NCBI GenBank assembly: GCA_903844815.1
Contig: CAIMVD010000088.1
Span: 1-64,000 of the forward strand
Direction: 5' to 3'
DNA from: an uncultured Bacteroidota bacterium
GTDB lineage: Bacteria > Bacteroidota > Bacteroidia > Bacteroidales > VadinHA17
Length of the DNA stretch: 64,000 nucleotides
Positions 26,426 through 35,111 of this stretch are shown piece by piece. How positions within the stretch are numbered: position 1 is the first letter of the stretch; each line of letters opens with the position of its first letter. The notes under the pieces are model-generated. The model saw nothing but the letters and a program-made list of their open reading frames with translations. It was not told the DNA's origin and made no database searches. A program made the translations under genes and the position numbers.

Positions 26426-27694
26426 TTAATACTTATGTGAAATCATCGCGTTATCTACACCTGCGTTAAATACTTCCTCAATATCAATATTATATCTATT
26501 TACAGGGAAATTGTCTGGTTCGAGTACATTGTTCTTACAAAGAATGATGGCTCTCTCGGTCAGGTTCCTTAATTCCCTTACATTTCCGGGGAAATCGTAT
26601 TTCAGTAGTATCCTGAAGACCTCATCGGAGATGCTGATGCCTGGTTTATTTAGCTTCACTGAATAGTAATTAGCAAAATGCATTAACAGGGGCTTTATGT
26701 CTTCGGGCCTTTCGCGAAGCGCAGGTATATGTATTTGAATTGTATTAAGCCTGTGCAGCAAATCGAGCCGGAATTCCTTCTTCCCAGCCTTTTGTTCCAG
26801 ATCCTGGTTAGTGCCGGCAATAATACGGAAGTCAGTTTGGATGCGTGTAGTATCGCCTACTCTTGTTATTGCTTTTTCTTCAATGGCCCGCAAAAAATTA
26901 GCCTGTAGTTTGCACGGAATATCTGCAATTTTATCAAGGAAGAGTGTGCCTTTGTTGCTTAATTCTAAAAAACCCATCTTATCGGAAATAGCGCCAGAGA
27001 ATGCCCCTTTCTTATGTCCAAAGAATTCACTTTCGAGTAAGGTCTCAGTTATGGCACTGCAATTGACAGAGCACATAATATTATCCTTTTTGGAACTTGA
27101 GTAATGGATGATCCTGGCTATATTTTCCTTCTCTGTACCGCTTTCCCCGGTAATCAGAACATTTACACCGGTGTTTTCGGCAGCAGAAATTGCTTGCTCG
27201 AAAACCCTCTGGCTTTGGGTACTTACACCGATAAAATGGCGATCTATTTTTTCTTCAAGCGATTTTGAGATCAATGAGTTTCTTTCTTCCATGTTTTTCA
27301 GTTTCCGGTGCATCTGAATGTATTTCCGGGTTCGTTCAATTGAAACCTGGATATCGATAAACCGGAATGGTTTCCGCAAATAATCGAACGCACCGAGCCG
27401 CATTGCCTTAATTACGGTTTCCATGTCTCCATGAGCAGAGATAATTATCACTTCCATCATTGGAAACTGAAGCTTTGCATCTTTAAGGATGTCAAGTCCG
27501 TCTACCCCAGGCAAGCGTACATCAAGGATTAACAGGTCAATTACATGACTGTTAAGAATTATTTTTCCTTCAGAGGCAGTATTTGCTTCAAAGGCTTCAA
27601 ATTCGGTATCTTTAAAAAATTCGCTTAATTCTTCGGTGAATTGCTTCTCATCGTCGAGGATAAGTATCTTTATTTTATCCTTGAGTTCCTTCAT
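26426..27694 (-). CDS. NtrC-like response regulator with degenerate AAA+ motifs and no HTH
   Basis: 422 residues: receiver (~9-122, phospho-acceptor Asp58 in LLILDVRLPG) and a sigma54-activator AAA+ domain (~150-390). Key residues are altered. Walker A reads GESGTEKE, with Glu188 where the family has Gly before the lysine. Walker B reads GTLFLDKI, with Lys255 where the catalytic Glu belongs. The GAFTGA loop is GAFSGA. There is no C-terminal Fis-type helix-turn-helix; only ~35 residues follow the AAA+ domain. ATP hydrolysis and specific DNA binding both seem unlikely, so it may act as an output without transcription activation or be decaying. It overlaps the kinase gene by 4 bp. Confidence 0.85.
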   Translation of the reverse strand: MKELKDKIKILILDDEKQFTEELSEFFKDTEFEAFEANTASEGKIILNSHVIDLLILDVRLPGVDGLDILKDAKLQFPMMEVIIISAHGDMETVIKAMRLGAFDYLRKPFRFIDIQVSIERTRKYIQMHRKLKNMEERNSLISKSLEEKIDRHFIGVSTQSQRVFEQAISAAENTGVNVLITGESGTEKENIARIIHYSSSKKDNIMCSVNCSAITETLLESEFFGHKKGAFSGAISDKMGFLELSNKGTLFLDKIADIPCKLQANFLRAIEEKAITRVGDTTRIQTDFRIIAGTNQDLEQKAGKKEFRLDLLHRLNTIQIHIPALRERPEDIKPLLMHFANYYSVKLNKPGISISDEVFRILLKYDFPGNVRELRNLTERAIILCKNNVLEPDNFPVNRYNIDIEEVFNAGVDNAMISHKY

Positions 27695-30048
27695 GATTTA
27701 ATCTTTTGGTAAATTAAATTCAATTTGACTTTAGTTCCCGTACCCTCTTCACTGCTTATCTCTATTGTGCCGCCCATCTCCTTAATGAACTGATAGCAAA
27801 TTGATAAACCCAGGCCTGTGCCTTTTCCTGCCTCCTTGGTAGTGAAGAAGGGAAGCATTACGCTGGCAATATTATCTTTGCTGATTCCAATCCCGCTATC
27901 AGCAATTTCAACAATCACGGAATTGTTTTCGACATAGGTGCTGGTACTTATATTCTGATCAAATTCTTCATCCTGACGGTTTTTCTTTTCAATTACCGCA
28001 TCCTTTGCGTTTATAAGGAGGTTCAGTATTACCTGCTCAAACTGATAGGTATTGCCGGAAAATAAAGGAATGCTTCTGTCAAGATTTAAAATCATATTAA
28101 TGCCAAGGTATTTAAATTGCTCAGATATCATCGACAAAGCATTTTCTATTGCAGAATTTATATCGAACGAACTTGAAATGTAACCGTTATTGTTACGTGA
28201 GAAAGTTCTGACATGATCTATTATGTTCCTTATTCTGGTGATATTTTCAAAAATCTTGTCGGATTTATTTTTCAGGAACCCGGATTCGATAATGTCAGTC
28301 CTGGCTGATTCAAACAGTATCTTATCCATAACCATCGATATAATATTCAAGGGCTGGTTGATTTCATGCGCAATTCCTGAAGCCATTTCACCCAGACTTG
28401 CCATCCTTGAGGCGTGGATCTGGGCTGCTTCTATTTTAGTACGTTGTGAGATATCGCGAATGATAAACATAAATGATAGCGGCGACTTGTCGGATCCCTG
28501 AATCAGAGTTACGCTTGCCTCAGAAGGAAAAACAGTAAGGTTCTTCTTTCGTATCTTCAGCCCTATATTCTGAACCAGGCCCTCAGTCATGGTCTTTTCA
28601 AAGATGTCTTTAAGTGTGGCATTCTCATCATCAGGAACGAAGACGCTTATCTCCTTTCCAATCATGTCTTCCTTACCTTCAGCTCCAAATAATTCCAGTG
28701 CTATTTCTGAGGCTTCAGTTATGATACCAGTAAGACCCATCAGTAATATTCCATCAGGTGATGCGTTTAACATGGTCCGGTATTTTTCCTCGCTTATAGT
28801 AAGGGTTTGCTCCGCCAGTTTCCGTTCGGAAATATCAACAAGGTTAATCTGGCACAGTTTGCTTTCAATAATTACAGTACCCTCAGCATGAACATATCTT
28901 TGCCCGTTTACCTCAGTTTCAATCATCAGCTCACAAGCCTTTTTAACATCATTTTTGAAAATGCTAAGAAAGAAATCGCAAAAAGCAGGAAGTGAGTTTT
29001 TTGAAATATAGGTTTCAAAATGACTTCCTATTAGTTCAGACCGGTTCCTGCCCAGCATACGAGCTGCACTGTAATTAAGTTCAAGTATTGTATTGTCATT
29101 CGATAATGTGAAATAGCATGAGGGCGCAGAATCATATAATTCGGAATATTTTCTGGATGCCTCTTCGGCAATGTCTTTAGCCCGGGAGAGCTGTAAATTC
29201 TGAATTTCAAGCTTACACTGCTGATCAAGTACAACGTCCTCCATTTCCTTGCGCAGGGTAACGTCTTTTGCAAACCCAATGAACAGTGCATCTCCAATTC
29301 TGACTGAATTTAATGACATCCAGCGTCTTTCCTTTTTTTTATTAAGGAAGAGAAAATCTGTATGTAATTTTCCTGAATTGACAAGTTCATTGAAACTTCT
29401 TAGTCCCTCAGCAAGAAATTCTTCAGGCATCAGGTCGGTAATTGACATTTTCTGGAGTTCTTCTTTAGAATAGCCGGTAATTCTGCTGGCTGCATTATTG
29501 ACCTCAAGGTATTGTCCCTCATTGTTAACTACAAAGACACCATCGGGAGCATTGTCAATGTAACTGCGGTATTTTTCCTTGCTCTCCTTCAGCGCCAGAT
29601 TAACTCTTGTCAGTTCATTTGTATAATTCTTTAGAATGACAGCTTCCTTTTGAATTGTAAGTCGCTGATTATGAAGTTCAAGGAATACATTTATCTTTGA
29701 AATTAAAATATGCGGTTCCGCTGGTTTTAGCAAATAGTCGACAGCTCCTGTATTGTATCCTTTAAGAATTTCATTATCATTTATAAAAGTGGCTGTAAGG
29801 AATATTACAGGCACCCTGTCGACTGCCCTTTCTTCATTCAGTCTGGCTGCCAATTCATAACCGTTCATAATGGGCATTTGAACGTCGATGATGGCAAGGG
29901 CCAGATCAATCCCTTTTGTTTTCTCAAGTGCTTCTTCGCCTGAATAGGCATTTATGATATTTACAGGAATTTTCCTGATAATTAATTTTAGCAGCAGGAT
30001 GCTTCCCTTGTCATCGTCAACAATAAGCAGATTAGGAATTTGATTCAT
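27691..30048 (-). CDS. REC-PAS3-histidine kinase
   Basis: A 785-residue soluble kinase: N-terminal receiver (~6-125, Asp in LAIIDVQMP), three PAS domains (~155-270, ~295-410, ~420-535), HisKA with the phospho-His in GIAHEINQPLN, and a C-terminal HATPase (NLLINAKDAV, DSGIGISKDN, GKGTGLGLS). The lack of membrane segments points to cytoplasmic sensing by PAS domains. The N-terminal receiver could take input from another kinase. It is the upstream partner of the degenerate NtrC-like regulator (4-bp overlap). The HEINQPLN box is the type found in NtrB/DctB-like kinases. Confidence 0.92.
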   Translation of the reverse strand: MNQIPNLLIVDDDKGSILLLKLIIRKIPVNIINAYSGEEALEKTKGIDLALAIIDVQMPIMNGYELAARLNEERAVDRVPVIFLTATFINDNEILKGYNTGAVDYLLKPAEPHILISKINVFLELHNQRLTIQKEAVILKNYTNELTRVNLALKESKEKYRSYIDNAPDGVFVVNNEGQYLEVNNAASRITGYSKEELQKMSITDLMPEEFLAEGLRSFNELVNSGKLHTDFLFLNKKKERRWMSLNSVRIGDALFIGFAKDVTLRKEMEDVVLDQQCKLEIQNLQLSRAKDIAEEASRKYSELYDSAPSCYFTLSNDNTILELNYSAARMLGRNRSELIGSHFETYISKNSLPAFCDFFLSIFKNDVKKACELMIETEVNGQRYVHAEGTVIIESKLCQINLVDISERKLAEQTLTISEEKYRTMLNASPDGILLMGLTGIITEASEIALELFGAEGKEDMIGKEISVFVPDDENATLKDIFEKTMTEGLVQNIGLKIRKKNLTVFPSEASVTLIQGSDKSPLSFMFIIRDISQRTKIEAAQIHASRMASLGEMASGIAHEINQPLNIISMVMDKILFESARTDIIESGFLKNKSDKIFENITRIRNIIDHVRTFSRNNNGYISSSFDINSAIENALSMISEQFKYLGINMILNLDRSIPLFSGNTYQFEQVILNLLINAKDAVIEKKNRQDEEFDQNISTSTYVENNSVIVEIADSGIGISKDNIASVMLPFFTTKEAGKGTGLGLSICYQFIKEMGGTIEISSEEGTGTKVKLNLIYQKIKS

Positions 30049-30377
30049 TTATTGTAGATTTCTTTGTGATAAGTTTGCTGCGTGAAAGCAAGTATTTTAC
30101 AATCAATTATCGAATAGGGCAAATATAGGCAAAGGATTTTCAGCAGAATGAATCATTTTGACCAGTGCGGGTTGAATATCTGTCAGATAATTCTGATTTT
30201 CGTGTAGGAATTGGACTACAACACGACTGAAGGGGCGGCGTGGGAGCAAAACCCGGATAAAAGTTGCAATAAATTAAAGGAAAGGTGACTGTTGTGTTAT
30301 TTTTTCATATACTTGTGATTAAGAACAATCTATGGATTAAAACAATCAATACTAACTCGTTAATTATTAAAAAACCT

Positions 30378-31700
30378 ATGAAAGAAGAAAAAAATGTAAT
30401 GTCGAGAAGACGGTTTCTTGGCTCTGCAGCCCTGGGAATGGCTGGAGTAGTTGTGCTTCCACGTCTTGCAACCTCATGTAAAAGCGCAGCTGTAAATGCG
30501 GATATCAGGCTTGGATTCATTGGAATGGGACAGCAATCGATGTTCCTGCTCAGCGGTTTCCTTCAGATTCCGGGCGTTCAGGTATTGGCCGGATGCGATG
30601 TCTATGGAGTAAAAAGACAACGTTTTGAGAAGAGGGTTACTGAATTCTATTCGAAAGCAGGAAAACAGGTAAAGGTTGATACCTATGAAAAATTCGAAGA
30701 TCTTCTTGCCCGTACCGATATCGATGCTGTAGTTATTGCAGTTCCCGACCATTCGCATGCAAGGATAGCCATTGCAGCTTGTAAGGCAGGAAAGGATGTT
30801 TATCTTGAGAAGCCAATGACTTTTACAATCAGGGAAGGACAGGAACTTAAAAAAGTTGTTCGTGATACGAACCGTATCCTTGGGATTGGAAGTCAGCAGC
30901 GTTCTGATCCGGGCTTTCAGCAGGCGGTAAATCTTGTTCAGACAGGTGCACTTGGAAAAATTTCTAAGGTATTTGCTTATGTTGGAGCTCCTCCAAAACC
31001 TTACGATCTACCTGAGGAGGCAGTTCCTTCCGATCTTAACTGGGACCTCTGGCTGGGTTCATTACCAGCTCCGATACATTATAACCATGAACTGGATCCT
31101 CCTATAACTATTGAACCCGAACAGAACGAAACCATCTGGGGTGCATGGCGCTGGTACAAGGAGATGGGCGGCGGATTTACGACCGATTGGGGAGCTCATA
31201 TGTTCGATATTGCACAGTGGGGACTGGGAATGGACCGTAACGGGCCGGTTGAAATATCACCTATAGGCGATGGCACAGAGTTTATGTCATTTAAATATGC
31301 CAGTGGTACAGTGATGACATCGGAACCTTTCGATGAGGAAAAGACAAAAGGAGTTAAGTTCATTGGCGAAAACGGATGGATTGAGGTTTCCAGGGGCAGT
31401 TTCAAGACTTCTGATCCCAAGTTCATGCCTGCAACGACGGAGAAGACCGAAGGACCATATGAGACTAAGATACCTCACCAGGTAAATTTTATCGAATCGG
31501 TTAAGTCGAGGAAAGACCCTGTAGTTCCTGTTGAGATAGGACACAGCAGTTGTACTGTATGCAACCTTGGTAATATTGCCTGTGAACTGAAAAGAACAAT
31601 CAAATGGGATCCGGCTACTGAAACATTTGTTGATGACAGCGATGGTGCAGCAACAAAGCTAATGCATTATGAATACCGCGCGGGATACAAACTCGTCTAG
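30378..31700 (+). CDS. Gfo/Idh/MocA family oxidoreductase, Tat-exported
   Basis: A 440-residue protein from the ATG at 30378. The N-terminus carries a twin-arginine signal (SRRRFLGSAALGMAGVVVL). The Rossmann domain follows with LGFIGMGQQS and VVIAVPDHSHARIA, then the EKPMTF motif of the family (catalytic Lys) and a C-terminal beta-sheet domain with GGGFTTDWGAHMFDIAQWG. Bacteroidetes encode many such exported NAD(P)-dependent oxidoreductases, some acting on glycosides; the substrate is unknown. It has its own terminator. The 329-bp region upstream shows no gene and no firm promoter. Confidence 0.9.
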   Translation: MKEEKNVMSRRRFLGSAALGMAGVVVLPRLATSCKSAAVNADIRLGFIGMGQQSMFLLSGFLQIPGVQVLAGCDVYGVKRQRFEKRVTEFYSKAGKQVKVDTYEKFEDLLARTDIDAVVIAVPDHSHARIAIAACKAGKDVYLEKPMTFTIREGQELKKVVRDTNRILGIGSQQRSDPGFQQAVNLVQTGALGKISKVFAYVGAPPKPYDLPEEAVPSDLNWDLWLGSLPAPIHYNHELDPPITIEPEQNETIWGAWRWYKEMGGGFTTDWGAHMFDIAQWGLGMDRNGPVEISPIGDGTEFMSFKYASGTVMTSEPFDEEKTKGVKFIGENGWIEVSRGSFKTSDPKFMPATTEKTEGPYETKIPHQVNFIESVKSRKDPVVPVEIGHSSCTVCNLGNIACELKRTIKWDPATETFVDDSDGAATKLMHYEYRAGYKLV

Positions 31701-31739
31701 CTTAAGGATTATTGTTGTTTGTTTCTGAAAATAGAAAGC

Positions 31740-31770
31740 ATCAGGCGAAGCAGCAGCTTCGCCTGATTTT
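31740..31770 (+). terminator. Rho-independent terminator of the oxidoreductase gene
   Basis: TCAGGCGAAG pairs with CTTCGCCTGA around a 6-base loop, followed by TTTT, 40 bp after the stop codon. Confidence 0.85.
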
Positions 31771-31774
31771 ATAT

Positions 31775-31804
31775 AAAAAAGGCCGCAACAAAAAATTGCG
31801 GCCC
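31775..31804 (-). terminator. Rho-independent terminator of the cold-shock gene
   Basis: Read on the minus strand, GGCCGCAA pairs with TTGCGGCC and is followed by TTTTTT, 22 bp after the cold-shock gene stop. It is back-to-back with the plus-strand terminator. Confidence 0.85.
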
Positions 31805-31825
31805 CTAGGTATGGATTTTGTAAGA

Positions 31826-32023
31826 TTATTCTACTTTTCTTACCTTGATTGCTACCGGTCCTTTTTCTCTCTGCTCAATCTCAAATTCAACTGCCTGACC
31901 CGCCTCAAGCTCGGTGTGGGAAACCTCTAAACCAGATCGGTGGATAAAGACATCCTTGTCATCTTCTGACTGAAGGAATCCATAACCTTTTACCCTGTCA
32001 TACCACTTAACAGTCCCTTTCAT
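31826..32023 (-). CDS. Cold-shock domain protein (CspA family)
   Basis: A 65-residue single CSD protein, normal length. RNP1 is KGYGFLQ and RNP2 is DVFIH. It binds single-stranded RNA or DNA and is expected to melt RNA secondary structure. It lies 20 bp after the RRM gene on the same strand, so the two RNA-binding proteins are probably co-transcribed. Confidence 0.95.
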   Translation of the reverse strand: MKGTVKWYDRVKGYGFLQSEDDKDVFIHRSGLEVSHTELEAGQAVEFEIEQREKGPVAIKVRKVE

Positions 32024-32043
32024 AGTTTTAAGTTTTTTAAAAC

Positions 32044-32376
32044 CTACCTGTAGTTATCTCTTCTGTTTCCACCACCGCCGCTGCTACCACCACCTCTGCG
32101 GTCGTCACCACCTCTGAAATTACTTTTTCTGTCTGTTCTCTCGATTGATTCATTAACAATAATGTTTCTCCCGCTGACCTCAGCTCCGTTTAATTCCTCG
32201 ATAGCTTTTTTAGCTTCAGCATCATTCGGCATTTCAACAAAACCAAATCCTTTGCTCTTACCTGAGTACTTGTCGATAATCACTTTTGCAGATGTTACTT
32301 CACCATACTCTTCAAAGATCTCTTTTAATTCTGCTTCATTCATTTTAAAATGAAGACTTCCTACGTAAATGTTCAT
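32044..32376 (-). CDS. RRM-type RNA-binding protein
   Basis: A 110-residue protein with one RNA recognition motif (residues ~1-80): RNP2 IYVGSL at the very N-terminus and RNP1 KGFGFVEM. The C-terminal ~30 residues form a Gly/Arg/Asn-rich tail (RRGGGSSGGGG), as in cyanobacterial and Bacteroidetes glycine-rich RRM proteins linked to cold response. It is co-directional with, and just upstream of, the cold-shock gene. The 200-bp leader is AT-rich, with no clear promoter. Confidence 0.93.
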   Translation of the reverse strand: MNIYVGSLHFKMNEAELKEIFEEYGEVTSAKVIIDKYSGKSKGFGFVEMPNDAEAKKAIEELNGAEVSGRNIIVNESIERTDRKSNFRGGDDRRGGGSSGGGGNRRDNYR

Positions 32377-32576
32377 AATTCAATAATTAAAATATTTATA
32401 AAACAGTTCAAAGGTCACATTTATTTTTGACATGTGAAAATAAATAGCCATAATATATTGCTGTATAAATGCTTTTTAGCCGGTTTTTATGCCGGACAAC
32501 ACAATGAATTGTATAAAACGATAAGTTTATTTATTGAGCTTCTGATTCTGACGGACGAACAGGCTGTTCTGGTACA

Positions 32577-33371
32577 TCACAATTTTTTATTCCGGATATA
32601 AATATGTTTAATATTTGCCTGTCCGGACTCCCGTTCATCAATCTCAAATTCGAGGGACTTTATAAGCGGAGTGAGCTTAGGAAATCCGAAGTTACGCGGG
32701 TCAAAATCAGGCTGTTTCTTCAGAATAAGGTTGCCGACATCACCGAGATATGCCCAGCCATTCTCATCAGCCAGATCAGTGATTGAAGTAGAGATAAGTC
32801 TCTTGACTTTCCGTGTTGCCGCAAGAGGTCCATTATCTTCTTTGGTCTCTTCCTTAATTTTCTTTTTAATGACTGTTTTGCCTTTCTTCTTTGCTTCCTG
32901 TGAAGTTTCAGAGGGTGTATTGTCGGAAGCTATGATTTCAAGGTAAATGAATTTATCGCAGGCAACAATAAACGGGGGAGGGGTTTTCTTTTCCCCAATG
33001 CCGATTACTTTCATTCCCGCTTCCCTTAGCCTGGTGGCAAGTCGTGTGAAATCACTGTCGGACGACACGATACAAAATCCGTCAACCTTTCCGGAATAAA
33101 GTATGTCCATCGCATCGATTATCAAAGCAGAATCGGATGAGTTTTTTCCTCTCGTGTAGCTGTATTGCTGTATAGGGGTAATAGCATTCTCGAGAAGAAC
33201 GGATTTCCATCCGGAAACTGTAGGCTTCGTCCAGTCGCCATAAATCCTCTTGAATGTAGGAGTACCGTATTTGGCGATTTCCTCGATCATCCCTTTAACA
33301 TTGCTGTAAGGAACGTTGTCAGCGTCTATAAGAACTGCCAGTCTTAAATCGTTTAATGTCTGCATAAGCAT
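32577..33371 (-). CDS. NYN-domain (LabA/PIN-like) protein with OST-HTH/LOTUS domain
   Basis: 264 residues. The N-terminal NYN domain (~8-150) has the acidic residues of PIN-like nucleases: VLIDADNVPY, SSDSALIIDAMD and VSSDSDFTRLATRLRE. A lysine-rich linker (~160-185) leads to a LOTUS/OST-HTH winged helix (~190-260: VKRLISTSITDLADENGWAY, FGFPKLTPLIKSLE). This pair of domains is widespread in bacteria and is thought to cleave or bind RNA (LOTUS domains bind G-quadruplex or double-stranded RNA). The product is probably cytoplasmic. It is next to genes for two small RNA-binding proteins. Confidence 0.88.
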   Translation of the reverse strand: MLMQTLNDLRLAVLIDADNVPYSNVKGMIEEIAKYGTPTFKRIYGDWTKPTVSGWKSVLLENAITPIQQYSYTRGKNSSDSALIIDAMDILYSGKVDGFCIVSSDSDFTRLATRLREAGMKVIGIGEKKTPPPFIVACDKFIYLEIIASDNTPSETSQEAKKKGKTVIKKKIKEETKEDNGPLAATRKVKRLISTSITDLADENGWAYLGDVGNLILKKQPDFDPRNFGFPKLTPLIKSLEFEIDERESGQANIKHIYIRNKKL

Positions 33372-33395
33372 ATGCCTGGGGTATTAGTCCGCAAG

Positions 33396-33860
33396 TTATG
33401 ATTTTTTCGCGGTTATTTCGGTTATTTCAAGCATCAGAACGGTTGTCCTGTCAGTTGTTTTTTCATCAAACGAATGGTCTGTCCGGCCTGAATAGTGTTT
33501 CATGATACAGTTTAGCCCTTCAGTTTTAGCAGCTTTATCGGTTATTATTGAGATGTTCCCGTAACCGACAACGCTTTTGTATTTCATTCCCCAGTCGCAC
33601 CCATTTTCTCCTGAATAAAGCTCATGATCGATATCAAGTTCGAAACAGACATGGTTGTTTTTCTTTATCATCTCTATCTTTCTGCCTTCACCGGCACAGT
33701 GGAACCAGAACCGGGGATTTTCACCACCCTGATATCCGAAATTCATGGTTACTAAATATGGTACATCTCCGCTGGCCAGAGCAATCCTGCAAACATCAGC
33801 TTTAGCAATTATTTCTTCCGTCAGGATGATATCGGTAATTTCCTTTTCTTTTCTTCTCAT
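33396..33860 (-). CDS. Pyridoxamine 5'-phosphate oxidase-like flavin protein (NimA-like)
   Basis: A 154-residue split-barrel protein. Motifs: ADVCRIALASGDVPYLVTMNFGY, FWFHCAGEGRKIEMIKKNNHVCFELD and YKSVVGYGNISIITD. This is the pattern of PNPOx-family FMN proteins related to nitroimidazole-resistance NimA; heme or other flavin reductase roles are also known in the family. Single-domain and complete. It follows the start of the NYN gene on the same strand (upstream of it by 24 bp), so the two may share a transcript. Confidence 0.85.
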   Translation of the reverse strand: MRRKEKEITDIILTEEIIAKADVCRIALASGDVPYLVTMNFGYQGGENPRFWFHCAGEGRKIEMIKKNNHVCFELDIDHELYSGENGCDWGMKYKSVVGYGNISIITDKAAKTEGLNCIMKHYSGRTDHSFDEKTTDRTTVLMLEITEITAKKS

Positions 33861-34098
33861 TGGGGTTTTGTTTCAAAATAATATCCACTAAAAATAAAGA
33901 TTTTTGTTAACTTTGCTTATAACCTTAATTCTATTTTGACAGAATGGTTTAAGCTTGATATTTCTCCTTTTTTGCACGGGCTTAATAGGGTGAAAGGAGA
34001 AAATCTGCCTGTTGCCTTTGGGAATTAGAACAGGTAAATTTTTCGAATTTGTCGAAGTAGAATTTCCGGGTTTGTAAACTTTATAAAACCAGACAGAT

Positions 34099-34371
34099 AT
34101 GGGAAAAGGCGACAAAAAATCAAAGCGAGGGAAAATAGTTATCGGCTCTTTTGGAATCAGGCGCCCGCGAAAAAAATCTTATACTCCGGTAAAAGTTGAT
34201 AACGCACAAGTTGAAGCGAAAGCCGTTCAAGAGAAATCAGCAGTTAGTGAGGTTAAGGATTCAGATGAAAATGCTGTAATTAAACAATCGAAACCTGTAA
34301 AGGAAAAGAAAGAACCAAAGGCTGAAAAATCCGAAAAGGTTGCCAAACCCAAAAAAGAACAGAAGGATTGA
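34099..34371 (+). CDS. Ribosomal protein THX family, with long charged tail
   Basis: A 90-residue very basic protein. The first ~30 residues (GKGDKKSKRGKIVIGSFGIR) match the THX (S31e-like) ribosomal protein, which sits at the top of the 30S head. THX itself is usually only about 25-50 residues; the remaining ~60 residues here are a low-complexity Lys/Glu/Ala/Pro tail (VKEKKEPKAEKSEKVAKPKK). It is eight bases ahead of a GNAT gene, suggesting a shared transcript; ribosomal-protein acetylation by that GNAT is possible but unproven. Confidence 0.8.
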   Translation: MGKGDKKSKRGKIVIGSFGIRRPRKKSYTPVKVDNAQVEAKAVQEKSAVSEVKDSDENAVIKQSKPVKEKKEPKAEKSEKVAKPKKEQKD

Positions 34372-34379
34372 AATAAATA

Positions 34380-34925
34380 ATGGAAATTCTTTTCGAAGGT
34401 ATTTCTTTACGGCCATGGCATATTGGCGACGCGGCCCGGTTGGCTTCAATTGCTGATGATAAGGACATCTCCTGTAATCTGCGCGATGGCTTGCCATTTC
34501 CGTACTCCTTACAGGATGCGGTCAGGTGGTTAAACCTGATCCTGCCTATGAATTTCCCCCCTCGTTATTTTGCCTTGATTTTCAATGAAGAGATAGTTGG
34601 CAGCATCAGTATTGAACTCAAAAGTGATATTTACAGGAAAAATGCCGAAATTGGGTACTTTCTGGTACCAGAGCACTGGGGAAAGGGTATTATGACCACG
34701 GCAATAAAGGCTGTATCATCATATGCCTTCAGGGAATTTGATATCATCAGGATCTATGCCGAAACATTTTGCGATAACATCGGCTCCGGAAGAGCTCTCA
34801 CCAAAGCAGGTTATTCTCATGAAGCAACCCTGAGAAGAAGCATTATCAAAAACGGAGTTATCAGGGACGCTTGTATCTACTCATTGCTTAGAGAGGATTT
34901 AAAACATTATGTTCCAATTGACTAA
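34380..34925 (+). CDS. GNAT N-acetyltransferase (RimJ/RimL-like)
   Basis: A 181-residue complete GNAT of the Acetyltransf_3 type: ISLRPWHIGDAARLASIADD at the start, GSISIELKSDIYRKNAEIGY, the acetyl-CoA loop PEHWGKGIMTTAI and the C-terminal GSGRALTKAGYSHEATLRRS followed by VIRDACIYSLLRED. RimJ/RimL-like enzymes acetylate protein N-termini, including ribosomal proteins, but many relatives have other substrates. It lies directly after the THX gene. Confidence 0.9.
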   Translation: MEILFEGISLRPWHIGDAARLASIADDKDISCNLRDGLPFPYSLQDAVRWLNLILPMNFPPRYFALIFNEEIVGSISIELKSDIYRKNAEIGYFLVPEHWGKGIMTTAIKAVSSYAFREFDIIRIYAETFCDNIGSGRALTKAGYSHEATLRRSIIKNGVIRDACIYSLLREDLKHYVPID

Positions 34926-34934
34926 ATCTCTTCT

Positions 34935-35103
34935 CTCTGCGTCTCTAAGTCTCTGCGTCTCTAACTCTCTGCGTCTCTAAGTCTCTAAGTCCCTAAGTCC
35001 CTAAGTCCCTAAGTCCCTAAGTCTCTGCGTCTCTAAGTCTCTGCGTCTCTAACTCTCTGCGTCTCTAAGTCTCTAAGTCCCTAAGTCCCTAAGTCCCTAA
35101 GTC
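34935..35103. repeat. Octamer tandem array with 88-bp higher-order period
   Basis: The array is made of 8-bp units of the forms CTCTGCGT, CTCTAAGT, CTCTAACT and CCCTAAGT. The same series of about eleven units occurs twice, starting at 34935 and 35023, so an 88-bp block is duplicated. It fills the space between two convergent genes. Confidence 0.9.
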
Positions 35104-35111
35104 TTTCCTCA

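Noticed and set aside
33888-34115. 75-residue minus-strand ORF between the PNPOx and THX genes
   Set aside because: Overlaps the THX start and has no recognisable motif.
34935-35103. CRISPR array
   Set aside because: The octamer array has no spacers of unique sequence and no cas genes nearby; it is a simple tandem repeat.
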